Under the pieces are notes generated by a model. That model searched no databases. It was not told where the DNA came from and saw only the letters and a program-made list of their open reading frames with translations. From CAVVAL01 sp963742725 (GTDB lineage Bacteria; Actinomycetota; Actinomycetes; Mycobacteriales; Cryptosporangiaceae): DNA of 64,000 nt. The translations under genes were made by a program, and so were the position numbers. Below, one piece after another: positions 8,409-16,593 of this stretch. Positions within the stretch are counted from its first letter, which is position 1, and each line of letters opens with the position of its first letter. Where the stretch lies: NCBI GenBank assembly GCA_963742725.1, contig CAVUMX010000003.1:1984001-2048000 (forward strand), read 5' to 3'.

Positions 8409-8669
8409 CTACATGCGCTTGGCGATCAGGCCCCACAGCCCGAGGAGGCCGGCGGCGCCGAGGATCGCGGTGATCCAGGTCGAACAGTCGAAGAACTCGT
8501 CGAGGGGGTCGGAGTTGAAGACGACGCCGGCGAGCCAGCCGGCGACGAGCGCGCCGACGACGCCCACGAGCATCGTGACGATGATCCCGCCGGGCTGCTT
8601 CCCGGGCAGGATGGTCTTGGCTATGGCCCCGGCGATCAGGCCGAGCACACAGAACGCGATGAGCCCCAC
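8409..8669 (-). CDS. GlsB/YeaQ/YmgE-family small membrane protein
   Basis: An 86-residue protein with three hydrophobic segments and the family signature GLIAGAIAKTILPGKQPGGIIVT near the N-terminus, followed by GVVGALVAGWL and a C-terminal LGAAGLLGLWGLIAKR. Members were once called transglycosylase-associated proteins and are often stress induced; the biochemical role is unknown. GTG 8669 has a strong GGGAGGGG site nine bases upstream. Confidence 0.9.
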   Translation of the reverse strand: MGLIAFCVLGLIAGAIAKTILPGKQPGGIIVTMLVGVVGALVAGWLAGVVFNSDPLDEFFDCSTWITAILGAAGLLGLWGLIAKRM

Positions 8670-8734
8670 GACGTTCCCCTCCCTGGCGCGGACAGGGGTG
8701 ACTCTAGCGCCGATCCGACCAAAAGGGACGGACG

Positions 8735-9397
8735 TCAGGGCTTCGCGTCGAGGCCGAGCATTTCCCGGCACGGTTCGAGGCCTTCGACCGTGATGAGGCC
8801 GGTGCCGTACCCCTGGCGCTGCAACGCCCACCGTTCCCGCGTCAGCCGCGACCACATCATGTGCTGGACGACGCCCTCGTGCAGCGCGTACGTGTCGCCG
8901 CTGGGCGTGTAGCCGAGCGACCGGGTGACGCCGAGCGCGGCGTCGTTGCCCTCGGCGGACTCGGACTCGGCGGCGCGCGCGTCGAACCCCTCGAACGCCA
9001 GGTACAGGACGATCGCCCGCATCGCCTTCGCCAGTCCGCGGCCGCGGAACTCGGCGCCGATCCAGGACGAGCTCTCCACGATCCGGCGCGTCGGGAAGTC
9101 GGTGGCCTTCAGGTCCTGCTGCCCGACCAGCCGGCCGTCGTGGTAGGCGGCGAAGCAGATCCGCCACGCCACCGGCTCCAGCTCGGCCCGGGACCGCCAC
9201 ACGTGCCGCAGCACGGCCTGCCGCGACCGCGCGCACTCGGGCTGCTCGGCGACCGGCAACGTCGGGTCGAACGGGACGTCGTGCGGGTACAGCTCGGCCA
9301 GCTCAGGCAGGTCGTCGTCGGTCGGCGGGCGCAGCTCCATGTGCGGGCTGCGCAGGCGAAGGCCGGCTAGGGGCCACAACGACGGATCCACCGCCAC
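8735..9397 (-). CDS. GNAT-family N-acetyltransferase
   Basis: A 220-residue acetyltransferase. The core block SSSWIGAEFRGRGLAKAMRA contains the acetyl-CoA pyrophosphate-binding R/Q-x-x-G-x-G/A motif, preceded by the strand pair RICFAAYHDGRLVGQQDLKA. NDAALGVTRSLGYTPSGD resembles the terminal helix-strand of the RimJ/RimL subgroup. The substrate is unknown. It converges on nothing obvious and may be monocistronic. ATG 9397 gives a full-length domain; an internal ATG at residue 20 is possible. Confidence 0.85.
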   Translation of the reverse strand: MAVDPSLWPLAGLRLRSPHMELRPPTDDDLPELAELYPHDVPFDPTLPVAEQPECARSRQAVLRHVWRSRAELEPVAWRICFAAYHDGRLVGQQDLKATDFPTRRIVESSSWIGAEFRGRGLAKAMRAIVLYLAFEGFDARAAESESAEGNDAALGVTRSLGYTPSGDTYALHEGVVQHMMWSRLTRERWALQRQGYGTGLITVEGLEPCREMLGLDAKP

Positions 9398-9412
9398 AAC
9401 CTACGTGACGGC

Positions 9413-10000
9413 CTACTCCTGCTTCGCCGCGGCCTTCGCGGCCCGCTTGAACTCGCGAACCTGGTGCAGCGTCTCGGGACCGACCACGTCGGCGATCGAG
9501 CGGGTCGACCCGTCCTCGCCGTACGCGCCGGCCGCCTCGCGCCAGCCGTCGGGGCGGACGCCGAGCTGCTTGCCGAGGAGCGCCACGAAGATCCTGGCCT
9601 TCTGCTCGCCGAAGCCGGGCAGCGCGCGCAGCCTGGTCAGCAGCTCGCGACCGGTCGCCGCGTCCTTCCACATCTTCGCCGCGTCGCCGTCGTACTTCTC
9701 CGCGACCTGCCGGCACAGCGCCTGGACGCGGCCCGCCATCGCGCCGGGGAAGCGGTGCAACGCCGGCGGGCCGGCGAACAGCGTCGCGAACTCCTCCGGG
9801 TCGGCGGTGGCGATCTGCGCAGCGTCCAGCCGGCCGTCGCCGGCCGGGTCGATGCCGAGCCGCTTGGCCAGCACGTACGGCGAGCCGAACGCCCGCTCCA
9901 TCGGGAACTGCTGGTCGAGCAGCATGCCGATCAGCAGGGCGAGGGGGTCGCGGCTCAGGAACGCGTCCGCTTCCTGCTCCTGGACCAGCTGCAGCGTCAT
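9413..10000 (-). CDS. HhH-GPD-type base-excision DNA repair protein
   Basis: A 195-residue all-helical protein. It starts with PLALLIGMLLDQQFPMERAF, typical of the HhH-GPD glycosylase-like family in actinobacteria, and carries the helix-hairpin-helix block LRALPGFGEQKARIFVALLGK. Members recognise damaged bases and cleave the glycosidic bond. The usual catalytic Asp after the hairpin is not obvious here (the segment reads GVRPDGWREAA, where D is a candidate). It ends 15 bp before the GNAT gene start on the same strand, so the two may be co-transcribed. Confidence 0.85.
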   Translation of the reverse strand: MTLQLVQEQEADAFLSRDPLALLIGMLLDQQFPMERAFGSPYVLAKRLGIDPAGDGRLDAAQIATADPEEFATLFAGPPALHRFPGAMAGRVQALCRQVAEKYDGDAAKMWKDAATGRELLTRLRALPGFGEQKARIFVALLGKQLGVRPDGWREAAGAYGEDGSTRSIADVVGPETLHQVREFKRAAKAAAKQE

Positions 10001-10071
10001 GCGGACCAGCCTACAACTGGCCGGACGATGTGGTCGCGAGTGGACCGTTCGGTGCGATCTCGCGCGAATCG

Positions 10072-10100
10072 TTGCCGGCGCGAACCAGCCAAACTACGAT
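10072..10100 (+). promoter_or_regulatory. Predicted sigma-70-type promoter of the three-gene operon
   Basis: A -35 element TTGCCG (10072-10077) and a -10 element TACGAT (10095-10100) are separated by exactly 17 bp. Transcription would start near 10107, about 34 bases before the GTG at 10141. Confidence 0.6.
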
Positions 10101-10140
10101 CAGTATGCAAGTCATCACAAATAGTAGTGGAGGCTCGATC

Positions 10141-11154
10141 GTGGCGCTGCCACACACCAGAGCGCAGAGAAACCTCCTCCTCGAGTTATTCTGGACGCGA
10201 CTCGGCCTGCTCGTTTTCCTCATGCTCACCATCGGCGTCGGCACGTTGTTTCTCGCGAACCAACTCGACCAGGGCGCCTGGAAGAACTTCTTCTTCGCCA
10301 TCGGTACGGGGACGCTCTCCTCCGCCGTATTCACCACCGCCCAGCAGTTCGTCGCCGCGCGATCGGCGCACGAGGCACTGGCGGACACGCTGGCCAGGCA
10401 GAACGCCGAAGCGCTGCGGGAATTGACGGAAGAGAACCGTTCCCTCAACCGCGAGTTCTTCCCCACCCATGTCTTCGAGGCGACGAGCGGCCCCGACCCC
10501 AAGTTCAACCGGGTCCTCATGCACGACCTCGCGCATTCCCAGCAGTTCATGTTCCGGGGATTCTCCGCCCGGCACACCGCCGCGCGGCTCATGGCGAGCC
10601 AGCATTCCCGCAACTGGGAGGTGCGGATCCTCATCGCCGATCCGAGCAACCCGAACGCGCTCACGGCCCGCGCCCAGCACGCGCAGCTCCAGGACAAGGT
10701 CCGCAGGAGCCTCGCGGTGATCAACGCGCGCCTGGTCAGCGACATCGACCTCGGACTCGCCGGCCTCTTCCTGGCCAGGACCCGGTGCAACAAGATCGAC
10801 ATCTTCGCGACGCCGAATCCCACGATCGACCGGTTCGAACTGTTCGACGACGCCATCGTCATCACGCAGTTCAGCAACATCTCCGGACGCGCGTCGGAGT
10901 ACCCGCGCTCGCTCCGGTTCACCAAGGAGTCGTTCGTCTACACGATGGAACGGAGCGACTTCCTCCGGGTGTGCAACTCCCCCAACACCAAGCGGGCGAC
11001 GATCTACCCGTACACGACCGAGGAGCAGTTCCTTGCGGCCTTCGAGGCGGTGACAGGGCGTACGATCACCGCGGGCTGCCTCGATGACCTCATCGAGCGG
11101 TTCGACGAGTTCAGCGCGAGGTTCGCCGCGCAGGCCTGCCTGGAGGAACGTTGA
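10141..11154 (+). CDS. Uncharacterised two-helix membrane protein with coiled coil and cytosolic domain
   Basis: A 337-residue protein. Residues 17-40 and 48-70 are transmembrane helices, 75-104 a coiled coil (LADTLARQNAEALRELTEEN), and the rest a soluble domain. The blocks FMFRGFSARHTAARL, WEVRILIADPSN, LDRF-type DRFELFDDAIVITQFS and a final ATIYPYT segment recall the arrangement of phospholipase-D-like proteins, but no HKD motif is present, so I do not assign an enzymatic role. GTG 10141 is chosen because GGAGG lies 7 bases upstream; the frame is open from 10030 and ATG 10105 is an alternative. It is the first gene of a tight operon with a cupin-like protein and an HD hydrolase. Confidence 0.75.
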   Translation: MALPHTRAQRNLLLELFWTRLGLLVFLMLTIGVGTLFLANQLDQGAWKNFFFAIGTGTLSSAVFTTAQQFVAARSAHEALADTLARQNAEALRELTEENRSLNREFFPTHVFEATSGPDPKFNRVLMHDLAHSQQFMFRGFSARHTAARLMASQHSRNWEVRILIADPSNPNALTARAQHAQLQDKVRRSLAVINARLVSDIDLGLAGLFLARTRCNKIDIFATPNPTIDRFELFDDAIVITQFSNISGRASEYPRSLRFTKESFVYTMERSDFLRVCNSPNTKRATIYPYTTEEQFLAAFEAVTGRTITAGCLDDLIERFDEFSARFAAQACLEER

Positions 11155-11786
11155 TCGGCACCGCTACCAGCCTGTCGCCGCTGATCGAGGAGCTCGACCG
11201 GATCGGTGCCGGCAGCGACTGGAGCGGTGCGCACGCCGTCCTGGAGAGATTCGTCGAAGATCCGGCGGCCGTGCTCGGCGCGCTCGCGGCGGACACGGCG
11301 CGGCTGTCCGCCGAGGAGTTCCAGCGGATGGCGGCGCGGTCGCGCGAGGTCAGCACGCACTACGCCTGGTGCGTCTTCGACGACCAGCGGCCCTACTCCG
11401 TCTGGATCAACGAGTACAAGCCGCAGCGTGACTGGCTGCGCGGTTACGCGAACGTCGTCCACAACCACCGCTACGCGTTCACCAGCGCGATCCTGCACGG
11501 CCGGTACACCGAAGAGTTGTTCGCGGTGACGCTGGGCGCCGACAACGACGAGATCGTCGACGTCGCCCCGCTCAAGGAACTCGAACGGACGGCGGGATCC
11601 GTGCGGACCGTCGAGATCACGGAGTTCCACCGCATTCCCACCGCGGCCGACGGAACCGTGTCGCTGCTCGTCAAATCGGCGGCCCGCCAGCCCCACAGCA
11701 TGTCCTTCGACCCGGATTCCCGGTCGTCACGCACACACGTTCCCATCGAGCAGCGGCAGAACCTGCTCGTCGAACGCCTGGCCTGA
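11151..11786 (+). CDS. Uncharacterised cupin-like protein
   Basis: A 211-residue protein starting with TTG at 11151, overlapping the TGA stop of the previous gene; GGAGG lies just upstream. The N-terminal half is helical. From about residue 70 the pattern resembles a cupin or cysteine-dioxygenase-like barrel: VHNHRYAFTSAILHGRYTEELF offers H104, H106 and E121/E122 as metal ligands, and a later His in VKSAARQPHSMSFDP is a candidate third ligand. No substrate can be proposed. Tight coupling to the membrane protein before it and the HD protein after it suggests a common pathway. The fold assignment is an inference from sequence pattern. Confidence 0.6.
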   Translation: MIGTATSLSPLIEELDRIGAGSDWSGAHAVLERFVEDPAAVLGALAADTARLSAEEFQRMAARSREVSTHYAWCVFDDQRPYSVWINEYKPQRDWLRGYANVVHNHRYAFTSAILHGRYTEELFAVTLGADNDEIVDVAPLKELERTAGSVRTVEITEFHRIPTAADGTVSLLVKSAARQPHSMSFDPDSRSSRTHVPIEQRQNLLVERLA

Positions 11787-11789
11787 GTC

Positions 11790-12440
11790 GTGCCAGCCCT
11801 GCCCGAGTCGGCGGCCGAACACACGATCCGCCACGTCGAGACCGCGGTGCGGAAACTGTCCGCCGAGCTCAGCGACCGGCTTCCCTTTCACGGCTGGACC
11901 CATATCTCGTTCGTGCGGACGAAAGCGGTGGAGTTCGCCAGGCTCAACGGCTCGGACGCGGTCCTGGTGGAGCTGACCGCCCTCGTCCACGACCTGAACT
12001 ACGTGGTCGCGGCCGGGTCGGCGGCAAGCGCCGGCAAGACCTTGCGGGCGGACATCCTGCGCGAGGCCGGCGTCGCCGCGAGCGCCATCGGCAGGGTCGA
12101 GTCGATCGTCGTGGAGGCGACGACCGCCAACCGGCACCGCGGCATCTCGCTCGAGGCCCAGGCTCTCAGCGACGCCGACACGCTGTTCAAGTCCCTGCCC
12201 ACGACGCCGGTCCTGCTGGCCAAGAAGTACATGGACGAGAACGAGCTGTCGATCCGGGACCTCGCCGCGAAGATCGTCGGCGAGCAGCAGCCTCTCGACG
12301 ACGAGGGCATCTACTTCTACAACGAGGACGCCCGGCGGAAGTACGCCACCTGGTCGCGGGCCAACCTCGAACTCTGGCGGTGCATCGCCGAAGCGCTCGA
12401 CGACCCGGCCGTCGCCGCCCTGGTGGACGAAATCGAGTGA
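11790..12440 (+). CDS. HD-domain phosphohydrolase-like protein
   Basis: A 216-residue protein with the ordered metal ligands of an HD domain: His in FHGWTHI (34/38), the HD pair in LVHDLNY (67-68), and an Asp in ALSDADTLF (128/130). HD proteins hydrolyse phosphate esters, often nucleotides or cyclic nucleotides. The GTG start at 11790 is 3 bases after the preceding stop codon, so translation is probably coupled. The C-terminal half is helical and Arg/Glu-rich, without recognisable domains. It closes a three-gene operon whose members have no assigned function; a nucleotide-turnover role is speculative. Confidence 0.75.
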   Translation: MPALPESAAEHTIRHVETAVRKLSAELSDRLPFHGWTHISFVRTKAVEFARLNGSDAVLVELTALVHDLNYVVAAGSAASAGKTLRADILREAGVAASAIGRVESIVVEATTANRHRGISLEAQALSDADTLFKSLPTTPVLLAKKYMDENELSIRDLAAKIVGEQQPLDDEGIYFYNEDARRKYATWSRANLELWRCIAEALDDPAVAALVDEIE

Positions 12441-12461
12441 GCGGCACGGCAGGATAGGCGG

Positions 12462-13934
12462 GTGACCACACCGCTGCTGGAGCCCGCCGGCGTCGACCGG
12501 CTCCGGGCCGCCCTGACCTCCGCCGGCTACACCCCGTCCGGCGTCGACGCGTTGCTCGGCGAGTCGGCCGCGGCCGCGCTGGCACGGGGCAACCTGTTCG
12601 CCGTCCGGAACGCCGCCGCCGGGGACGATCCGCTGTCGACGCTCGTCCGGCTGTTCGTGGCGGGCGGCGAGGCGAGTGAGAAGGCGGCCGGCGCGGCCCT
12701 GGACCTCGACGACGCGTACGCGGCCGGGCTGCTGGAACGCGACGGCGACCGGGTGCGCGCCGGGCTGGACCTGCGCCCGTACGGCGACTGGTGGGTCGTC
12801 TCCGATCTCGGCTCGGACGTCCGTCCGGGGCCGCTCCGCGCCGACCACGTCCTGGGGATCGGCGGCGCCTCGGTGACGCTCGCCCAGTCGACCGTGCGGC
12901 CTCAGGTCGGTACAGCCCTCGACCTGGGCACCGGCTGCGGCGTCCAGGCCCTGCACCTGTCGACCCACGCGGGCGCCGTCACCGGCACCGACCTGAACCC
13001 GCGCGCGCTGCGCCTCGCCGCCACGACGGCCGCCCTCAACGGCCTCGACTGGGAGCTGCTGGCCGGCGACCTGGTCAAACCCGTCGCCGGACGCCGCTTC
13101 GACCTGGTCGTGTGCAACCCGCCGTTCGTCGTCGGCCCCGGCCGCGCGACCCACACGTACCGGGACTCGGGACGTCCGGGTGACGCGGTCAGCGCCGAGG
13201 TCGTGGCCGCCGCGCCGGCCCTGCTCGCCGACGGCGGCTGGATGCAGCTCCTCGCGAACTGGGTCCACGTCGAGGGCGAGGACTGGGAAGAGCGCGTGGC
13301 CGGCTGGATCGCCGCGACGGGCTGCGACGGATGGGTACTGCAACGCGAACTCGCCGACCCGGCCCAGTACGTCGAGCTGTGGCTGCGGGACTCGGGCGAG
13401 CTGGCCGGTCCGGACGCCGCCGCCCGTACCGCCGAGTGGTTGGCCTGGTTCGCCGCGCAACGCATCGAGGCGGTCGGCTTCGGCCTGATCAGCCTCCGGG
13501 CGGGCGGCGCCGCCGATCCGGTGATCCACGTCGAGGAGGCCCGGCAGGCGCTGGACCAGCCGATCGGACCGCACGTCCAGGGCTGGTTCGAGCGCCAGGA
13601 CTGGCTGCGCGACGCCGACCTGCTGAACGCGCGGCTCGTCACCGCGCCGGAGCTGCGGCTCCAGCAGAGCGCGTCGCGCGGCGAAGACGGCTGGGAGGTC
13701 GGCACGCAGATCTTCGCCCTGGACGGCGGGATGCGCTGGGCGCAGGAGGTCGAGCCGCTGACCGTCGCGCTGGTCGGCGGCTGCGACGGCCACGCGCGCC
13801 TCGGCGACCAGCTGGCCGTGCTCGCGGCGGCCTACGAGGCGGACCCGACGGCCCTGGCCGTGGCGGCGTTGCCGCTGGTCACGCACCTGGTCGAGCGGGG
13901 CATGCTGCTGCCCATGCCGGAGGACCCGACGTGA
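12462..13934 (+). CDS. Class I SAM-dependent methyltransferase (PrmC/HemK-like, long actinobacterial form)
   Basis: A 490-residue protein. After about 145 residues of N-terminal domain comes the Rossmann block ALDLGTGCGVQALHLS, then TGTDLNPRALRLA, and the catalytic motif VVCNPPFVVG. NPPF/NPPY methyltransferases modify amide or exocyclic amino nitrogens, for example release-factor Gln or rRNA bases. The C-terminal 200 residues are an extension seen in actinobacterial members. The GTG at 12462 follows an HD gene by 21 bp. Its 3' end overlaps the dtd start by GTGA. The exact substrate cannot be read from sequence. Confidence 0.83.
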   Translation: MTTPLLEPAGVDRLRAALTSAGYTPSGVDALLGESAAAALARGNLFAVRNAAAGDDPLSTLVRLFVAGGEASEKAAGAALDLDDAYAAGLLERDGDRVRAGLDLRPYGDWWVVSDLGSDVRPGPLRADHVLGIGGASVTLAQSTVRPQVGTALDLGTGCGVQALHLSTHAGAVTGTDLNPRALRLAATTAALNGLDWELLAGDLVKPVAGRRFDLVVCNPPFVVGPGRATHTYRDSGRPGDAVSAEVVAAAPALLADGGWMQLLANWVHVEGEDWEERVAGWIAATGCDGWVLQRELADPAQYVELWLRDSGELAGPDAAARTAEWLAWFAAQRIEAVGFGLISLRAGGAADPVIHVEEARQALDQPIGPHVQGWFERQDWLRDADLLNARLVTAPELRLQQSASRGEDGWEVGTQIFALDGGMRWAQEVEPLTVALVGGCDGHARLGDQLAVLAAAYEADPTALAVAALPLVTHLVERGMLLPMPEDPT

Positions 13935-14353
13935 GGGCTGTCGTGCAGACCGTGTCGCGGGCGTCCGTGACCGTGGACGGCGAGGTCGTCGGGGCGATCG
14001 GCGACGGCCTGCTGGTGCTCGTGGGCGTGACGCACGACGACACGCCGGCGAAGGCCGAGACGCTCGCGCGGAAGGTGCACGAGCTGCGGATCCTCGACGA
14101 CGAGCAGTCCGCGTCGGACGCCGGGCTGCCGCTGCTGGTCGTCAGCCAGTTCACGCTCTACGGCGACGCGCGCAAGGGACGGCGCCCGACCTGGGCCGCG
14201 GCCGCGCCGGCCGAGGTCGCGGAACCGCTCGTCACGGCGGTCGTGGAGGCGCTGCGGCGGCGGGGCGCGAAGGTCGAGACCGGACGGTTCCGTGCCCACA
14301 TGCTGGTCGAGTCCGTGAATGTCGGCCCTCGCACGGTTCTGCTCGACGTGTGA
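13931..14353 (+). CDS. dtd: D-aminoacyl-tRNA deacylase
   Basis: A 140-residue DTD enzyme. It starts RAVVQTVSRASVTVDG, has the SQFTLYGD motif near residue 80 and the NVGPRT motif at the C-terminus, whose Gly-Pro forms the D-amino-acid selectivity filter. It removes D-amino acids (and Gly from tRNA-Ala) mischarged onto tRNA. The GTG start overlaps the methyltransferase stop codon, so both are translated together. The loop before SQFTL is the short actinobacterial version. The protein is complete. Confidence 0.95.
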   Translation: MRAVVQTVSRASVTVDGEVVGAIGDGLLVLVGVTHDDTPAKAETLARKVHELRILDDEQSASDAGLPLLVVSQFTLYGDARKGRRPTWAAAAPAEVAEPLVTAVVEALRRRGAKVETGRFRAHMLVESVNVGPRTVLLDV

Positions 14354-14401
14354 CCGGCGGTAGATTGCACATGACATTCGTCGCCATCCAGGGAGTTCCG
14401 G

Positions 14402-14668
14402 ATGCCGCACCCTGACGCCGCCGCCCACGCCCACGCTCAGGACATCGCCCGCGACGCCGAGCGGATCGCCGCCGATGTCGCGGCCCTGTCCGTCCGGCTG
14501 CGCCGGGTGTCGGCCGCCGTGACGGCCCTGATCGGCGGGGCGTCCGGCCGCGAGGACCGGACGATGACCCAGCACCTCCACACCGCCCACGGCCGCAGCC
14601 TCGACGCGTCGCTGACGTTGCGCCAGGCCGCGGCGACGGTCCGGCGGCTCGGCACCGATGGCACGTGA
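14402..14668 (+). CDS. Small helical hypothetical protein
   Basis: An 88-residue, Ala/Arg-rich protein predicted to be mostly helical (AQDIARDAERIAADVAALSVRL, then a Gly-containing turn and a second helix). AGGGAG sits six bases before ATG 14402. Together with the next small gene it forms a pair of about 90-residue helical proteins. This recalls WXG100-type secretion substrates in size and arrangement, but there is no W-x-G motif, so I do not assign that family. The function is unknown. Confidence 0.6.
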   Translation: MPHPDAAAHAHAQDIARDAERIAADVAALSVRLRRVSAAVTALIGGASGREDRTMTQHLHTAHGRSLDASLTLRQAAATVRRLGTDGT

Positions 14669-14702
14669 CACCGATGGCATGTGACTCCGATGGCGTCTGA
14701 TC
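14655..14702. repeat. 16-bp tandem repeat bridging two small genes
   Basis: CCGATGGCACGTGACA (14655-14670), CCGATGGCATGTGACT (14671-14686) and CCGATGGCGTCTGATC (14687-14702) are three successive copies. They hold the stop codon of the first small gene and the start region of the second. Confidence 0.85.
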
Positions 14703-14965
14703 TGGAGCGGCTCGTCGCCGACCTGCGCGCGATCGCCGCCGAGGCGGTCGCGCTGCGGCCGGACCTCGTCGAGCACGCCCGGACGGTGCGCCGGTTCGCG
14801 GCCGAGGTCGCGGCGCCGCCCGGACGGACCGTCCCCCGGGACAACGCCGTCGGGCTGCTGGAGCTGGCGGGCCGCCAGTGCGAGGAACTCGCGGCCGACC
14901 TCGCCGCCGCCGAGCGGGCCGCCGACCACTTCGCCCGCCGCGTCCAGAGCAGCGCTTCGGACTGA
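14681..14965 (+). CDS. Small helical hypothetical protein
   Basis: A 94-residue protein (or 91 from ATG 14690), predicted to be two long helices: ASDLERLVADLRAIAAEAVAL and LLELAGRQCEELAADLAAAERAADHF, separated by a Gly/Pro turn with GRTVPRD. It starts inside the 16-bp tandem repeat, 12 bp after the preceding small gene. No Shine-Dalgarno site is clear, so translation may depend on the upstream gene. It could partner the preceding protein; the function is unknown. Confidence 0.55.
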   Translation: MTPMASDLERLVADLRAIAAEAVALRPDLVEHARTVRRFAAEVAAPPGRTVPRDNAVGLLELAGRQCEELAADLAAAERAADHFARRVQSSASD

Positions 14966-15002
14966 CCCGGGACATGCGGCGGGCGCCAGGGTTGGTACGG
15001 TC

Positions 15003-15090
15003 TCGGCGGGCCGTGACTGGCGCGCTGGGATGGGCCAACCATCGGGGAGCGGCTCCGTCGCCGTGACGTTTTGCCGTGCGCCTGGGCCCG
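15003..15090 (+). promoter_or_regulatory. ZTP (pfl) riboswitch upstream of glyA
   Basis: The leader of glyA contains the two conserved halves of the pfl aptamer: GCCGTGACTGGCGCG and GGGATGGG...CCATCGGGGAGCG (15010-15050), then a linker and the 3' block GCCGTGCGCCTGGGC (15073-15087). The aptamer senses ZTP/ZMP, a signal of low 10-formyl-tetrahydrofolate, and is known to control glyA, purH and related one-carbon genes. The element ends about 28 bases before the start codon, close to the AGGAGG site, so control of translation initiation or of termination are both possible. Confidence 0.88.
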
Positions 15091-15115
15091 GAGTGAACCC
15101 GACCAGGAGGCAACC

Positions 15116-16543
15116 ATGGCCGCAGCCGAATCCACGCCCGAGTCGATCGCGTTCCGCACCGCGCTTCAGGTAGTGGCGAGCGTCGAACCCCAGGTCGCGG
15201 CCGCGATCGGCAAGGAACTCGACGACCAGCGCAGCTACCTCAAGCTGATCGCGAGCGAGAACTACGCATCCCCCGCCGTTCTGCTGGCGATGGGCAACTG
15301 GTTCAGCGACAAGTACGCCGAGGGCACCGTCGGCCGCCGCTTCTACGCCGGCTGCCAGAACGTCGACACGATCGAGCAGCTCGCCGCCGACCACGCCAAG
15401 GCCCTGTTCGGCGCCCAGCACGCCTACGTCCAGCCGCATTCCGGCATCGACGCGAACCTGGTGGCGTTCTGGGCGATCCTTGCGCAGCGCGTGGAGAAGC
15501 CGGCGCTGGCCGAGGCCGGCGTCCGCCAGGTCAACGACCTGTCCGAGGACGACTGGCTGACGCTGCGCCGCGCCTACGGCGACCAGCGGATGCTCGGCAT
15601 GTCGCTCGACGCCGGCGGCCACCTCACGCACGGCTTCCGGCCGAACATCTCCGGGAAGATGTTCCACCAGCGCAGCTACGGCACGAACCCGGAGACCGGG
15701 ATCCTCGACTACGACGAGCTGCGCCGGACGGCGAACGAGTTCCGCCCGCTGGTGATCGTCGGCGGCTACTCCGCGTACCCGCGGCTCGTGAACTTCCGGA
15801 TCATGCGCGAGATCGCCGACGAGGTGGGCGCCACGCTCATGGTCGACATGGCACACTTCGCCGGCCTCGTCGCCGGCAAGGTGCTGACCGGCGACTTCGA
15901 TCCGGTGCCGCACGCGCAGATCGTCACCTCCACCACCCACAAGTCGCTCCGCGGACCGCGCGGCGGCCTGGTGCTGTGCGAGCAGGAACTCGCCGAGTTC
16001 GTCGACCGCGGCTGCCCCATGGTGCTCGGCGGCCCGCTCGGCCACATGATGGCCGCCAAGGCCGTCGCGCTCGCCGAGGCCCGCAGGCCCGACTTCGCCG
16101 ACTACGCCCAGCGGATCGTCGACAACGCGAAGGCGCTCGCCGAGGGCCTGAACAAGCGCGGGGCCCGGCTGGTCACCGGCGGCACCGACAACCACCTCGT
16201 CCTGCTGGACACCGGCAGCTTCGGCCTCACCGGACGCCAGGCCGAGTCGGCCCTGCTCGACGCCGGCATCGTCACCAACCGCAACGCCATCCCGTCGGAT
16301 CCGAACGGCGCCTGGTACACGTCCGGCATCCGGCTCGGCACGCCCGCGCTGACCACGCTGGGTCTCGGCGCCGCCGAGATGGACGAGATCGCCGAGCTCA
16401 TCACCTCGACCCTGCGCAGCACCCAGCCGGGCGAGTCCAAGGCGAAGTACTCCCTCGACGCCGCGACGGCCGCCGACACCCGCAAGCGCGCGGCCGACCT
16501 GCTCGCCCCGCACCCGCTGTACCCCTCGATCAGTCTCGCCTGA
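15116..16543 (+). CDS. glyA: Serine hydroxymethyltransferase
   Basis: A 475-residue PLP enzyme that converts serine and tetrahydrofolate to glycine and 5,10-methylene-THF. The motif KLIASENYASPAVL is near the N-terminus, YAEGTVGRRFYAGC follows, and the PLP lysine is in TSTTHKSLRGPRGG. AGGAGG lies five bases before ATG 15116; the frame is open further upstream, but that part belongs to the riboswitch. The leader carries a ZTP riboswitch, so expression should rise when folate-dependent purine synthesis is limited. The protein has insertions of the longer actinobacterial GlyA form (e.g. ILAQRVEKPALAEAGVRQVNDLSEDDWL). A second glyA elsewhere in the genome is plausible but not visible here. Confidence 0.95.
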   Translation: MAAAESTPESIAFRTALQVVASVEPQVAAAIGKELDDQRSYLKLIASENYASPAVLLAMGNWFSDKYAEGTVGRRFYAGCQNVDTIEQLAADHAKALFGAQHAYVQPHSGIDANLVAFWAILAQRVEKPALAEAGVRQVNDLSEDDWLTLRRAYGDQRMLGMSLDAGGHLTHGFRPNISGKMFHQRSYGTNPETGILDYDELRRTANEFRPLVIVGGYSAYPRLVNFRIMREIADEVGATLMVDMAHFAGLVAGKVLTGDFDPVPHAQIVTSTTHKSLRGPRGGLVLCEQELAEFVDRGCPMVLGGPLGHMMAAKAVALAEARRPDFADYAQRIVDNAKALAEGLNKRGARLVTGGTDNHLVLLDTGSFGLTGRQAESALLDAGIVTNRNAIPSDPNGAWYTSGIRLGTPALTTLGLGAAEMDEIAELITSTLRSTQPGESKAKYSLDAATAADTRKRAADLLAPHPLYPSISLA

Positions 16544-16593
16544 CCCGCGCCACGCTGGCCGGCGCCACGCGGCGCCGGCCGGCGGCCGCCGCC

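Noticed and set aside
10141..11154. Phospholipase D enzyme
   Set aside because: The resemblance is only in overall layout; the HKD catalytic motif is missing.
14402..14965. WXG100/ESX secretion pair
   Set aside because: No W-x-G motif and no ESX genes nearby.
15071..15115. Upstream start for glyA
   Set aside because: That segment is part of the ZTP riboswitch; ATG 15116 has AGGAGG and the family start.
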